Shown here: piece by piece, positions 14,934-24,279 of the stretch | Layout: every line of letters begins with the position of its first letter | Numbering within the stretch: position 1 is the stretch's first letter | Assembly: GCF_003710815.1 (NCBI RefSeq) | Contig: NZ_RHHP01000003.1 | Location: forward strand, 124,001 to 188,000 | Length of the DNA stretch: 64,000 nt | DNA from: Brevibacillus centrosporus | Lineage (GTDB): Bacteria > Bacillota > Bacilli > Brevibacillales > Brevibacillaceae | Direction of reading: 5' to 3' | Notes under the pieces: generated by a model | The model's input: the letters and a program-made list of their open reading frames with translations, nothing else | Told to the model about the DNA's origin: nothing | Databases searched by the model: none | Translations under genes and position numbers: made by a program

Positions 14934-16454
14934 CTAACTAACACCTTCCTCTTTTTCCTGATAAAGCCTCATTTGCTCTTCGATAGCCTCTATGTTGACG
15001 TGCTTGCGGACGGTATCGCCCAACAGATCGTAGCCTTGCTCCCGCAGCGCCACAAAGGACGGGCGATCCATGATCGAGGAAAGTCCTTTCTGTTGTCGAA
15101 TGGCATTGAGCAGCTGTGTGCGGAATTCATCGTTGTGGAATAATCCGTGGAAATACGTCCCGATGAGCTTCCTCTCCTGCGTGCAATAGCCGTCCGTGCG
15201 ATCCGCAAGCTGAATAAACGGTGCGTCGTTCTCTGTGTAGACCGATTGCCCCATGTGAATCTCGTAGCCTTCCAATTCAAGCAGGTGGCCAGCAAAACGG
15301 GCAGTACCGCGAGAGAGTACTGTCGTCTTGCGCGGCTCCATGGTCGTAACCATCGGGATCAGGCCAAGCCCTGCCATCTCGCGCAGCGGCGACTCCACCC
15401 CATCTGGATCATGAATGGACTGGCCTAGCATTTGATAGCCGCCGCAAAGACCAACTACATACGTCTTTCCTCCGCTATGCAGCTCGTGGATGCGCTCTGC
15501 CAAGCCTGTTTCCCGCAAGAACTGCAAATCCTCCAGCGTGTTTTTGCTGCCCGGCAGAACGATCAGATCAGGGTCACCGAGCTCTTCCAGACGGCTGACA
15601 AAACGCATGCGGCAATCCGGCTCCACAAAAAACGGATCGACGTCCGTAAAGTTGGAAATGCGCGGGTACCGTATGACCGCGATATCAATATCTCTCGGTG
15701 TCTCCCGCTGACCCTGGTAGCGATGCAGGATGAGCGAATCCTCCGCATCGATCCACAAATCAGGGATAAAGGGAACGACACCGAGCACAGGCTTGCCTGT
15801 ATACTCCTCAAACCAATCCAGGCCCGACTGCAAAAGCGTTAGGTCTCCGCGAAAACGGTTGATGACGACTCCGATCACCCGCTCCCGGTCCTGTGGCTCA
15901 AGCAGCTGAAGCGTCCCCACCAGACTGGCAAAGACGCCGCCCCGCTCGATATCCGCTACTAGAATGACAGGTGCATTCGTCAGACGGGCCACTCGCATGT
16001 TGACCAGCTCACGGTCGTTCAGATTGATTTCCGCCGGACTTCCCGCGCCTTCAATTACGATTCGGTCGTAGCTTTCTGACAGTCGAGCATAGGACTCGCT
16101 GATGATTCGCAAGCCTTGATCGTAAAATTCGGTGCGATACGCCATCGCTTTCATGTTTCCGTACGGCTCTCCGTTGACCACGATTTGCGACTCGGAGTCC
16201 CGCGTCGGCTTGATCAGGATGGGGTTCATATCCGTCGTGGCGAGCACTCCTGCCGCTTCTGCCTGCACGCCCTGCGCCCTTCCGATTTCCTTGCCGTCGA
16301 TCGTCACGTAGGAGTTGAGTGCCATGTTTTGCGATTTGAAAGGAGCTGTCTTGTGACCTGCCTGGGCGAATATTCGGCAAAAGGCAGTCGCGATGGCGCT
16401 TTTCCCCGCATCCGAGCTGGTCCCTTGAATCATCAACGGAAGGGCTTTAGGCAC
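14934..16454 (-). CDS. cbiP: Cobyric acid synthase (adenosylcobyrinate a,c-diamide amidotransferase)
   Basis: About 506 residues. It amidates four side chains of adenosylcobyrinate a,c-diamide using glutamine and ATP. The N-terminal half is an ATP-binding domain (LMIQGTSSDAGKSAIATAFCRIF). The C-terminal half is a class-I glutamine amidotransferase domain with VVGLCGGYQMLG (nucleophile Cys) and GTYFHGLFHND (His). The start is GTG 16454, preceded by GGAGGTGGGCGCGC and overlapping the end of cbiA by eight bases. A frame extending 81 codons further upstream lies inside cbiA and is not needed. The stop TAG at 14934 lies next to the inserted IS607 element. Confidence 0.95.
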   Translation of the reverse strand: MPKALPLMIQGTSSDAGKSAIATAFCRIFAQAGHKTAPFKSQNMALNSYVTIDGKEIGRAQGVQAEAAGVLATTDMNPILIKPTRDSESQIVVNGEPYGNMKAMAYRTEFYDQGLRIISESYARLSESYDRIVIEGAGSPAEINLNDRELVNMRVARLTNAPVILVADIERGGVFASLVGTLQLLEPQDRERVIGVVINRFRGDLTLLQSGLDWFEEYTGKPVLGVVPFIPDLWIDAEDSLILHRYQGQRETPRDIDIAVIRYPRISNFTDVDPFFVEPDCRMRFVSRLEELGDPDLIVLPGSKNTLEDLQFLRETGLAERIHELHSGGKTYVVGLCGGYQMLGQSIHDPDGVESPLREMAGLGLIPMVTTMEPRKTTVLSRGTARFAGHLLELEGYEIHMGQSVYTENDAPFIQLADRTDGYCTQERKLIGTYFHGLFHNDEFRTQLLNAIRQQKGLSSIMDRPSFVALREQGYDLLGDTVRKHVNIEAIEEQMRLYQEKEEGVS

Positions 16455-17874
16455 GCGCGCCCACCTCCAGGCAGCGTTCGATCCAGCGCGCAACCAGCTC
16501 TGGATTCGAGCCAAAGTGCAGATGCGTATAGCCTGCAACCAGATTCCCCGCTGCAAAGCCCTCCGGTTTGGTCCCGCGAAGGCCCTTTGTCTCGTAGGCA
16601 TGCGGCAGCTCGGCATCCGTAGCGTACGTGGAGTAGTGGAATTCATGTCCTTTTGCCTGCTGCTCGGTACCCAGGAGGAAGTTTCCTTCTTTTCCACGCA
16701 CCTCGCGATAGCCCAGTGCAGCCAGTTTCTTTTGCATCGTCACTTTGCCTGGGATCAGTCCGACCATCGGATAGCTCTCTCCATCCGTCGTTACGATGGC
16801 TTCCGTCAAAAACATGAACCCGCCGCACTCAGCCAGCGTCGGCAGTCCGCCGCCAACGGCTGTGCGGAACGATTCCAGTACCGTTTGATTTTGGGAAAGC
16901 TCGGAGGCAAACTCCTCCGGGAAGCCGCCCCCTATGTACAATCCGTCCGCCTCAGGTGGAACTGTCTCCCCGGCTAGCGGTGAAAAGAAATGCAGCTTGG
17001 CACCGTACGCTTCCAGAAGCTCCAGGTTTTCTGGATAGTAAAAATGAAAGGCCGAATCCTTGGCCACGGCGATCGTGACACTTTTTTCTTCCGGCATCTG
17101 TGCAGCGATTGGTGCAAACAGCTTCGGCTCTGCCTTAAGCTCCTCCGCTTTCGCCAGCTCCCAGATCAGCTCCAGGTCTACCGTTTCCCCAATCAGATCC
17201 GCCAGCTTCTCGAACAAAGGAGACAGCTCTCCACGCTCTACAGAAGGAACCAGGCCAAGATGCCGCTCTGGAATCTCCAGCTCGTTCTCCCGCTTCAGGT
17301 AGCCGACCACCGGAATCCCGCACTCCTGCTCGATGGCTGCCTTGACGATTTTGTGATGGCCTTCGCTGCCGACCTTGTTAGCAATGACGCCGACGATTCG
17401 TGCCGCAGGATTCAAGAGCTGAAAGCCTTTGACGATGGCTGCTGCACTGCGCGCCATACTCTGGCAGTTGACCACGAGCAAGACGGGTGAGCCTGTCAAA
17501 ATGCTGATCTCTGCTGTGCTTCCGCTGTCGCTGGTCGCTTCCTTTCCGTCGTACATTCCCATGACGCCCTCGATGATGGAAATGTCCGCGCCCGCCGACC
17601 CGCGAACGAAAATCTCCTTGACCGTGTCATGGGAGAGCATGAAGCTGTCCAAATTGCGTGAGGCACGCCCCGTGACCGCTGTATGGTAGGTCGGATCGAT
17701 ATAGTCAGGGCCGCATTTGAAGCCCTGCACGACGTGCCCCATGCGCTTCAGTGCCGCCATCAGTCCGATGGTCACCGTCGTCTTGCCTGCTCCGCTTCCG
17801 GTTCCGGCGATAACAATGCGTCGACTTTCGCCTATGCTCGCCCCGACGATACCGATGCGTCGACTTTCGCTCAT
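16447..17874 (-). CDS. cbiA: Cobyrinic acid a,c-diamide synthase
   Basis: This 475-residue enzyme amidates the a and c carboxylates of cobyrinate (or its cobalt-early equivalent) with glutamine and ATP. The ATP-binding loop IAGTGSGAGKTTVTIGL lies at about residues 23-39 and DSFMLSHDTVKEIF near 77. The glutamine amidotransferase triad segment LAECGGFMFL lies near 350 and HLHFGSNPE near 455. Unusually, the first 25 residues contain a short tandem duplication (SESRRIGIVGASIG then ESRRIVIAGTG). It is visible in DNA as two copies of a CGAAAGTCGACGCAT block and is absent from typical family starts. The ATG at 17874 overlaps the cbiG stop (ATGA) and has an AAGGAGGAGCG site. Confidence 0.95.
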   Translation of the reverse strand: MSESRRIGIVGASIGESRRIVIAGTGSGAGKTTVTIGLMAALKRMGHVVQGFKCGPDYIDPTYHTAVTGRASRNLDSFMLSHDTVKEIFVRGSAGADISIIEGVMGMYDGKEATSDSGSTAEISILTGSPVLLVVNCQSMARSAAAIVKGFQLLNPAARIVGVIANKVGSEGHHKIVKAAIEQECGIPVVGYLKRENELEIPERHLGLVPSVERGELSPLFEKLADLIGETVDLELIWELAKAEELKAEPKLFAPIAAQMPEEKSVTIAVAKDSAFHFYYPENLELLEAYGAKLHFFSPLAGETVPPEADGLYIGGGFPEEFASELSQNQTVLESFRTAVGGGLPTLAECGGFMFLTEAIVTTDGESYPMVGLIPGKVTMQKKLAALGYREVRGKEGNFLLGTEQQAKGHEFHYSTYATDAELPHAYETKGLRGTKPEGFAAGNLVAGYTHLHFGSNPELVARWIERCLEVGARA

Positions 17875-19013
17875 GAGCGCTCCTCCTTCCCATACGGCAT
17901 CAAGCCGACGGATATCGTTGTATTTCCTGATTTTTTCTTCGTCAGCACCAGCTTCTCAACACCCGCATACAGCTTGACTGCCGGTTCGCTCACACCATAG
18001 GCGCCTGTGTATTTAAATACCGTCTCCGATGGGTCCTCGATCGCTGCCTGGTTCAACTGCTCAGGTGAGTACCAGACAAAGGGCCAGCCGTATTTTTCGC
18101 AGACGGCGATCAGCCCGGCTTCGTCCTTCTTCAGCTCGATAGTGGCGAGCGCCTTTACGCTTTTGATCGAGAATTGCAGTTCATCCAGCGTCTCCTTGAT
18201 CACGGCTTCGATCTCTTCCGCCGATGTGCCACGGTTGCAGCCCATGCCCAGCACGATCACCTTTGGACGGTACAGCACACCGTTGTCCAGGATCGACTGC
18301 TCCTCTGGCTGAAGCAGTCGGTGCGTGACGACCAGAGCGGCTTGCGGCTCGGCTGCCTGTGCCTCTGCGATGGTCGGGTACTCCTGGATAGAGGGAGGCA
18401 TGGGCGTATCGTGCATCCACCAGTCTCGTTCCCCGGATTCATTCACAACAGCCACTCGTTCCTCGTTCACTACGGATGCACTGACTGGCGTTAGCTTTTC
18501 AGCCGAATCCCACTCCCAGCCGAAGCGGCGTCCGAACAAGTCCACCGGAATCGTCTTCTGTACATCGGAGGCCGTTGTTATGATCGGGCGTGCACCCATG
18601 ACTGCCGCTACCTCGCGTGCCAGCTCGTTTGCCCCGCCGAGGTGACCGGATAGCACGCTGATCACGTTTTCTCCGCGATCATCGACTACGACGACTCCCG
18701 GATCCTTTTTCTTGTCCTCCAAAAGCGGTGCGATCATCCGCACGACAGCTCCCAGCGAAATGATGATAATAAGACCTTTATACGCAGGCCAGAGGGCGGG
18801 AAACAGCATCCGCACGCTGTTCGTAAACAGCTGAATCCCTCGCGACTCTTCATCTCCGCGCGCAAACTTGCTCATGTAGTACAGGTCCGTCCCCGGAAAC
18901 TTCTGCGCCAGATCGCGTGCCATCTCGACTCCATGCTTCGTAATCGCCACGATCGCGTAATCCCCGCGCTGCTGGATGACCGGGATTTCTCCCTCTTTTA
19001 GTTCAATGACCAT
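17871..19013 (-). CDS. cbiG: Cobalt-precorrin-5A hydrolase
   Basis: This 380-residue CbiG opens the delta-lactone ring of cobalt-precorrin-5A and releases acetaldehyde, the ring-contraction step of the anaerobic (cobalt-early) pathway. Recognised segments are AIVAITKHGVEMARDLA at the N-terminus, VVVDDRGENVISVLSGHLGGANELA around residue 110, and VIVLGMGCNRGTSAEEIEAVI near 250, which marks the C-terminal domain. The ATG at 19013 overlaps the last base of the cbiF stop codon and follows AAAGGTG. Its presence places the pathway in the cobalt-early branch. Confidence 0.95.
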   Translation of the reverse strand: MVIELKEGEIPVIQQRGDYAIVAITKHGVEMARDLAQKFPGTDLYYMSKFARGDEESRGIQLFTNSVRMLFPALWPAYKGLIIIISLGAVVRMIAPLLEDKKKDPGVVVVDDRGENVISVLSGHLGGANELAREVAAVMGARPIITTASDVQKTIPVDLFGRRFGWEWDSAEKLTPVSASVVNEERVAVVNESGERDWWMHDTPMPPSIQEYPTIAEAQAAEPQAALVVTHRLLQPEEQSILDNGVLYRPKVIVLGMGCNRGTSAEEIEAVIKETLDELQFSIKSVKALATIELKKDEAGLIAVCEKYGWPFVWYSPEQLNQAAIEDPSETVFKYTGAYGVSEPAVKLYAGVEKLVLTKKKSGNTTISVGLMPYGKEERS

Positions 19014-19792
19014 TACTCTTTCACACCTTTTCTGTACCCGTGCGTGAAGGTTTTGTCATAAAGCTTCGAGCGGTACTGCTCGTTTTTCTCGTGGATATGG
19101 GGATCAAGTGCCCAACCAGCCAGGATCATGGCATGCTTGCGGATTCCATTTTTGCCCATGTCTTCGTCGAGGTTTTTCAGCGTCGTACGCAGGATGAACT
19201 GATCCGGCCAGCTTGCGCGCTGTACCACTGCGACTGGCGTATCCTCGCTCCAGCCCGCCTCTACCAGCTCGCGCACGACCTTTTTGGTCAAGGTAGCGCT
19301 CAAATACAGGGCCAAGGTGCTATGATGCTCCGCGAGTGCTCGCAGCTTTTCCCGCTCCGGTACAGGCGTACGGCCTTCTGCACGAGTCAGGATCAAGGTC
19401 TGTGTCAGCTCGGGAATGGTCAGCTCTGCACCTACTGCAGCCGCTGCTGCGAATACGGAGCTTACGCCAGGGACAATCTCCACTTCGACGCCTGCTGCTT
19501 TCAAGAGCGCGATCTGCTCCATAATCGCTCCGTACACGGACGGATCGCCTGTCTGCAAACGCACGACCGTTTTCCCCTTGCTCACGCGATCTACCATCAG
19601 CTCTACCATTTCTTCCAAAGCCATGCCAGAGCTTTGCAGTACCTCCGCATCCGGATTGCCCAAGGCTACCAAATCCTCGTTTACGAGAGAGTCCGTATAG
19701 AGAATCACGTCTGCCTTTTGCAAGAGCTTCAAGCCTTTTACCGTAATGAGATCGGGATCGCCCGGGCCTGCGCCTACAATGTACAGCTTCAT
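19013..19792 (-). CDS. cbiF: Cobalt-precorrin-4 C11-methyltransferase
   Basis: This 259-residue SAM-dependent tetrapyrrole methylase methylates C11 of cobalt-precorrin-4. The fold signatures [36 protein letters not shown] (near residue 81) and VEIVPGVSSVFAAAAAVG are clear. ALYLSATLTKKVVREL near 160 is typical of CbiF/CobM. It begins at ATG 19792, overlapping the cbiL stop (ATGA), and is followed at once by cbiG, the next enzyme in the pathway. Confidence 0.95.
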   Translation of the reverse strand: MKLYIVGAGPGDPDLITVKGLKLLQKADVILYTDSLVNEDLVALGNPDAEVLQSSGMALEEMVELMVDRVSKGKTVVRLQTGDPSVYGAIMEQIALLKAAGVEVEIVPGVSSVFAAAAAVGAELTIPELTQTLILTRAEGRTPVPEREKLRALAEHHSTLALYLSATLTKKVVRELVEAGWSEDTPVAVVQRASWPDQFILRTTLKNLDEDMGKNGIRKHAMILAGWALDPHIHEKNEQYRSKLYDKTFTHGYRKGVKE

Positions 19793-20508
19793 GATTTTTT
19801 CACCACCATCAAGGTAAGATAGCTGAGCTCAGCGCGCTCCAGCTCCCGAACATCTGTCCACACCATTTCCTCTGAAGAGGTCACTTTCGTAGCAACAGCA
19901 GTTTTGTCCACCAGATTCATTTCTTTCAGAAGTCCGATGATCATCGGGAGCACTTTCGCCACTTTCAGGAAGATGACGCAGTCGTGTGACGCAATCGCCT
20001 GACGCATCGCTTCCCTGTCTTCCGTCGCCGGGATGATCCCGATCTGCTCGTCGCCGTCTGCGAGCGGCAGATTAAAGCGGGAAGCCGCTCCCAAAAACGA
20101 GGAAACGCCTGGAACGGTCACGATCGGTACCTCGGGGTGCTCCTCCTGCATCACGCGCATCATATGGATAAACGTGCTGTAGAACATCGGATCGCCCTCT
20201 GTGACGAACGCCACGTCCTTGCCCTCGGATAGACGCTCCCAGACCAGCTCCACCGTGTTGTTCCATTCGCGCTCCAAAATCTCCGGATCACGGGTCATCG
20301 GGAAAACGAGCCCGAGCATTTCCTTATTGCCGGCAGCAGGCTGCACATACATCTCTGCGATTTGGTGCGCGTAGCTCTTGCTGCCCATTCGCTTTTTCGG
20401 ATAGGCGATAACCGGCGTTTGCTGCAGCAGACGAAACGCCTTTACCGTAATCAGCTCTGGATCGCCGGGACCTACTCCCAGTCCGTACAAGGTACCGATC
20501 TTGGTCAC
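19789..20508 (-). CDS. cbiL: Cobalt-precorrin-2 C20-methyltransferase
   Basis: About 239 residues. It methylates C20 of cobalt-precorrin-2. Family features are [20 protein letters not shown] at the start, [16 protein letters not shown] near residue 92 and [21 protein letters not shown] near 120. I chose GTG 20508 because it overlaps the cbiET stop as GTGA and has GGGGGAG eight bases upstream. An in-frame ATG 14 codons earlier lies inside cbiET and gives an arginine-rich extension foreign to the family. Confidence 0.94.
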   Translation of the reverse strand: MTKIGTLYGLGVGPGDPELITVKAFRLLQQTPVIAYPKKRMGSKSYAHQIAEMYVQPAAGNKEMLGLVFPMTRDPEILEREWNNTVELVWERLSEGKDVAFVTEGDPMFYSTFIHMMRVMQEEHPEVPIVTVPGVSSFLGAASRFNLPLADGDEQIGIIPATEDREAMRQAIASHDCVIFLKVAKVLPMIIGLLKEMNLVDKTAVATKVTSSEEMVWTDVRELERAELSYLTLMVVKKS

Positions 20509-21737
20509 TTGCTGTCTCCCCCTTTTTCTTCCTCGACCTTTTTGGCCCATGCTGTGATGATGTAGATCGGATTTAGTGCTTCAAATCGAGTCAGAGACAA
20601 GATCGGCTTGCTGCGCGACAGCTGTGCGAGCGTGACGGACGTCTCAAAGCCCTCTGCTGCAAAAGCCTGTGTCGCCTCATACAGCGTTTCGATGGTCGCG
20701 GCGTTCACTACGATCCGGCCATTTGGACGCAGACGTGTGCAGCAGATGTTCAAAAGCTCGCGAAGCTCTCCTCCGCTTCCCCCGATGAAGACGGCATCAG
20801 GGTCCGGGAACTGGTCTAAACCGTGCGGCGCCCGCGCATGTACCACGGTCAGATCCGTGCGAAACTTGGCCATATTCTGGCGGCAGTTTTCCAGGTCATC
20901 CGCGTTTTTCTCAACGCCGTATACTTCGCCTTCCCGTGCGATACGCGCCGCCTCAATCGCTACCGAGCCTGTGCAGGTACCGATGTCCCACATGATGCTC
21001 TTGGCATGTAGCTGCAGCTGAGCAATGCTCAGAATGCGCACTTCTTTTTTCGTGATCAAACCTTTGTCTGGCTTGCGCTGGGAAAATTCCTCATCTGCGA
21101 TGCCAAAAGGCCAAACCGGACTTTCCCGACGCTTTTTCAGGATAACGACATTCAGATCGGAAAAGACGCCGTCGGCCATTTCATCCAGCGTGTACCATCC
21201 CGTTTTTTCCTCGTCGCTCCCCAGATTTTCCGCTACAAACGCGTCGTACTCCGTCATCCCAAACGACAGCAGGTAGCCTGCAATCGTTGCTGGACTGTTT
21301 TGGGCGTCCGTCAACAAAGCCACTTTTTCCTTGCCGTCGATGCGCTGCGCCAGCCCCTTGATGCTGCGTCCGTGTACGCTCAGCAGCGCCGCATCCTGCC
21401 ACGCTTCTCCCATTTTGGCAAAGGCGAGCTGAATCGAGCTGTGATGCGGATAAATCTCCACGTTCAGCTTTTTGGCGAGTAGACTGCCAATTCCGTAGAA
21501 CATCGGGTCGCCCGATGCGAGAATCACAGTCTTTCTCGTCTCGCTGCGTAGCTCTTCTACCAACGCCGTGAGTCCACCTTTTAGCACACGTTTTTCGCCA
21601 GCGTACTCAGGGAAAAACGACAGATGTCTCTCGCCGCCGACTAATAGTTCACTTTCTTCTATCCATGAACGGTACAACGGCAGCAGGCTTTGCTGTCCGT
21701 CATCCCCGATCCCGATCACTTTCATGGTCTGTGTCAT
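20505..21737 (-). CDS. cbiET: Bifunctional cobalt-precorrin-6B/7 C5,C15-methyltransferase (decarboxylating), CbiE-CbiT fusion
   Basis: This 410-residue fusion has an N-terminal CbiE tetrapyrrole-methylase part ([37 protein letters not shown]). Its C-terminal CbiT part has a Rossmann-type SAM site ([18 protein letters not shown] near residue 250, [14 protein letters not shown] near 310). Together they methylate C5 and C15 and decarboxylate the C12 acetate. The ATG at 21737 follows AAAGGTGACGATCG and lies 38 bp inside the 3' end of cbiD, an unusually long overlap for this operon. The fused form is common in both aerobic (CobL) and Bacillus-type pathways. Confidence 0.95.
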   Translation of the reverse strand: MTQTMKVIGIGDDGQQSLLPLYRSWIEESELLVGGERHLSFFPEYAGEKRVLKGGLTALVEELRSETRKTVILASGDPMFYGIGSLLAKKLNVEIYPHHSSIQLAFAKMGEAWQDAALLSVHGRSIKGLAQRIDGKEKVALLTDAQNSPATIAGYLLSFGMTEYDAFVAENLGSDEEKTGWYTLDEMADGVFSDLNVVILKKRRESPVWPFGIADEEFSQRKPDKGLITKKEVRILSIAQLQLHAKSIMWDIGTCTGSVAIEAARIAREGEVYGVEKNADDLENCRQNMAKFRTDLTVVHARAPHGLDQFPDPDAVFIGGSGGELRELLNICCTRLRPNGRIVVNAATIETLYEATQAFAAEGFETSVTLAQLSRSKPILSLTRFEALNPIYIITAWAKKVEEEKGGDSK

Positions 21738-22836
21738 CGATCGTCACCTTTCCCAACAGGGACCCTTTCATCGTAATGATCACGGTCTCCACCTCGATCC
21801 CGCCGCCTACTTCCTTCAGGGCGGCACGGCAGCATTTTTCGCACATGATTTCAAAGAAGGCAGGCGTGTCAGCCATCAAATCGCCGACCTGCGCAGCTGT
21901 ATTCGCCTCGCGAATCTGGACGAGCAGCTCTTCGGATGCTCCTGCTTGCTCCGCCATCTGGGCGAGATGTCCAAAGTCTATGGGCGCACTTTTGGAATGC
22001 ACCATCATGACTCCCTGCGCGACCTTGGAGAACTTGCCCATCATCCCGACGAGCGTCACCTTCTTCATTTTCTTGCGCTTGCATTGCTGCAGGGAAAAAC
22101 CGACGAAATCGCCCATTTCTACAAAGGCCTCCTCCGATAGCTCAGGGTACATCTCGATCCCGTAGCTTTCGGTTTTGCCTCCTGTAGAAAGGACGATATG
22201 CTCGCAGCCAGCTTCCTTGGCGACATTGACAGCCTGTGCCACACTCGCCTTGTAGGCAGAAGTGGAAAACGGCACCACGATACCGCGCGTCCCCAAAATG
22301 GAGATGCCACCGAGTATGCCGAGCCTTCCGTTCAACGTTTTCTTTGCAATCTCTTCACCAGCTGGCACAGAGATCACAATCTTGATTCCCCGATCGATTT
22401 CAAACTGATCAAGGACCTCCTGCGCGGCTTCGCGGATCATTTTTCGCGGAACGGGATTGATCGCCGCCCCGCCGATAGGGACCGGGAGCCCTGGCTTGGT
22501 CACCCGTCCTACACCAACTCCTCCGTCCAAAATGATCCCTGGCTCATCCAGCCACTCCACCGTACTGATGATCAAGGCACCGTGCGTAGCATCCGGGTCG
22601 TCACCGCCATCCTTGATAGTAGACGCAGTCGCCATAGCTTCGGTGAACTCGCAGCTCTCCATCTGGAAAGTCACGGTTTCACCGATCGGCAGACGAATCG
22701 TTGCTTCCCGCTGCGGCTCTTGGGTGATCAGCGCGATCAAAGCAGCCTTCGTCGTCGCCGTTGCGCAGGATCCTGTTGTATAACCGTGGCGAAGGGGTTT
22801 TGCCCCTTTGTCATCCGTCGATGCTTTTGCCGCCAT
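21700..22836 (-). CDS. cbiD: Cobalt-precorrin-5B C1-methyltransferase
   Basis: About 378 residues. It methylates C1 of cobalt-precorrin-5B and occurs only in the cobalt-early pathway. Diagnostic segments are [19 protein letters not shown] at residues 15-33, [27 protein letters not shown] (in two blocks near 110-135), [20 protein letters not shown] near 198 and [15 protein letters not shown] near 260. The start is ATG 22836, four bases after the cbiC stop codon. A frame open to 22875 overlaps cbiC. No strong Shine-Dalgarno sequence precedes either start, so coupling to cbiC translation is likely. Confidence 0.94.
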   Translation of the reverse strand: MAAKASTDDKGAKPLRHGYTTGSCATATTKAALIALITQEPQREATIRLPIGETVTFQMESCEFTEAMATASTIKDGGDDPDATHGALIISTVEWLDEPGIILDGGVGVGRVTKPGLPVPIGGAAINPVPRKMIREAAQEVLDQFEIDRGIKIVISVPAGEEIAKKTLNGRLGILGGISILGTRGIVVPFSTSAYKASVAQAVNVAKEAGCEHIVLSTGGKTESYGIEMYPELSEEAFVEMGDFVGFSLQQCKRKKMKKVTLVGMMGKFSKVAQGVMMVHSKSAPIDFGHLAQMAEQAGASEELLVQIREANTAAQVGDLMADTPAFFEIMCEKCCRAALKEVGGGIEVETVIITMKGSLLGKVTIDDTDHESDRDRG

Positions 22837-22840
22837 GGTT

Positions 22841-23491
22841 TTAGTCCAACCGTTCCGCCATGATGGAGATCGCATTCAATGCCGCAACCGTTACCGTACT
22901 GCCGCCTTTGCGTCCGATGTTCGTAATAAACGGAATGTCCAGCTTCGCCAGCTCTTCCTTGGACTCAGCAGCGGATACAAAGCCAACTGGCATCCCGATG
23001 ATAAGGCCTGGTTTTGCTTCGCCTTCTTTCACCAAGCGGATCAGCTCGAGCAGGGCGGTAGGCGCATTTCCGATGCAGTAGATGCCGCCGTCCGCTTCCT
23101 TGATCGCTTTGCGCATGGAGATAATCGCACGCGTGGTGTTCAGGCGCTTTGCTTCCTCCATGACATCGCGGTCGGAGATGTATACCTTTACCTCGCCGCC
23201 ATATTTTTCGATGCGGTTTTTGCTGATCCCCACTTGCACCATCTGCACGTCAGCTACGACCTTTTTCCCGCTGCGGATGGCTGCAATCCCTGATTGGATG
23301 GCATCCTTGTGGAATACCAGGCTGCGTCCGAGATCAAAGTCTGCGGATGCGTGGATAACGCGCTGTACGACAGGGAACTGCTCATCGGTAAAAGGATGCT
23401 CGCCCAGCTCGTCAGCGATCATCTGGAAGCTCAAGTCTTCAATTTCTTGCGGCTGTACCGTCACTGGTTTGAAATCTGTACGAAAATCCAT
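22841..23491 (-). CDS. cbiC: Cobalt-precorrin-8 methylmutase
   Basis: This 216-residue enzyme moves the methyl group from C11 to C12, giving cobyrinate or its cobalt form. Family features are QVVRRVIH-like VQRVIHASADFDLGRSLVFH near residue 43 (His as general acid), VADVQMVQVGISKN near 78, CIGNAPTALLELIRL near 137 and PVGFVSAAESKEEL near 165. The start ATG 23491 has an AGGAGGAAACTAACC site that also contains the cbiJ stop codon. Confidence 0.95.
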   Translation of the reverse strand: MDFRTDFKPVTVQPQEIEDLSFQMIADELGEHPFTDEQFPVVQRVIHASADFDLGRSLVFHKDAIQSGIAAIRSGKKVVADVQMVQVGISKNRIEKYGGEVKVYISDRDVMEEAKRLNTTRAIISMRKAIKEADGGIYCIGNAPTALLELIRLVKEGEAKPGLIIGMPVGFVSAAESKEELAKLDIPFITNIGRKGGSTVTVAALNAISIMAERLD

Positions 23492-23493
23492 GG

Positions 23494-24267
23494 TTAGTTT
23501 CCTCCTGTTACTAGGTTCAATTGGCCCAGCACATTTTCGTAATCAGAGTACTTGGTGCCATAGTCGATCTGAGGGCGGCCGATGACGATTGTTTCGATCC
23601 CCATCTCAAGCGCAGCCTCCACCTTTTCATCAAAGGCGCCTACCTTGCCGCTCTCCTTGGTAATCATCAGCGTCACGCCGTAATGGTCGTAGAGGGCTTT
23701 GTTCAGTTCTTTGGAAAAAGGACCTTGCATCGCTACGATGTTTTTCTGCTCGAGGCCCAGCTCTTCGCATTTTTGCATGTTGTCGATGCGCGGCAGCATT
23801 CTCGCTACCAACGTCGTTTCTGGCAGTCCAAGCAATCTGTCTGTAAAGGTCTTCAGCGTCTTGCTCCCGGTTGTCAGCATGATGACTCCGCGCTTGTCAG
23901 CAGCCAGCTCAGCTGCCTGCACATAGTCGTCCACCATGATCAGCTTTTCACTGCCCGGTGCAGTAAGGCTTTCCCGCTCATAGCGAATGTACGGAACTTC
24001 CGCAGCCTTCGCTCCCGCCATCGCGTTTTTCGAGGCTTCCTCAGCAAATGGATGACTGGCATCCACAACGGCCCGCACCCCCTTTGCCGCAATCAGCGCT
24101 TGAATGTCGTCTGCAGTCAATCGGCCTACCTGAACGGGGACCCCCGCTTCCTCCATGCTTTTGGCGGCGTTGTCCGTCACCACTGTCGTGAGCAGCTCGT
24201 AACCGGCTTGTTGAATCAAGATTGCCAGCTCCCGCGCATCGCTCGTTCCAGCCAATACGAGAATCAT
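23494..24267 (-). CDS. cbiJ: Cobalt-precorrin-6A reductase
   Basis: This 257-residue protein begins MILVLAGTSDARELAILIQQAG, the NAD(P)H-binding start of the CbiJ/CobK family. DASHPFAEEASKNAM follows near residue 68, and MQGPFSKELNKALYDH and ITKESGKVGAFDEKVEAAL in the C-terminal half. It reduces the C18-C19 double bond of cobalt-precorrin-6A with NAD(P)H. The start ATG 24267 follows AGGAGGAACGCCAC, 12 bp after the cbiX stop. Confidence 0.93.
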   Translation of the reverse strand: MILVLAGTSDARELAILIQQAGYELLTTVVTDNAAKSMEEAGVPVQVGRLTADDIQALIAAKGVRAVVDASHPFAEEASKNAMAGAKAAEVPYIRYERESLTAPGSEKLIMVDDYVQAAELAADKRGVIMLTTGSKTLKTFTDRLLGLPETTLVARMLPRIDNMQKCEELGLEQKNIVAMQGPFSKELNKALYDHYGVTLMITKESGKVGAFDEKVEAALEMGIETIVIGRPQIDYGTKYSDYENVLGQLNLVTGGN

Positions 24268-24279
24268 GTGGCGTTCCTC

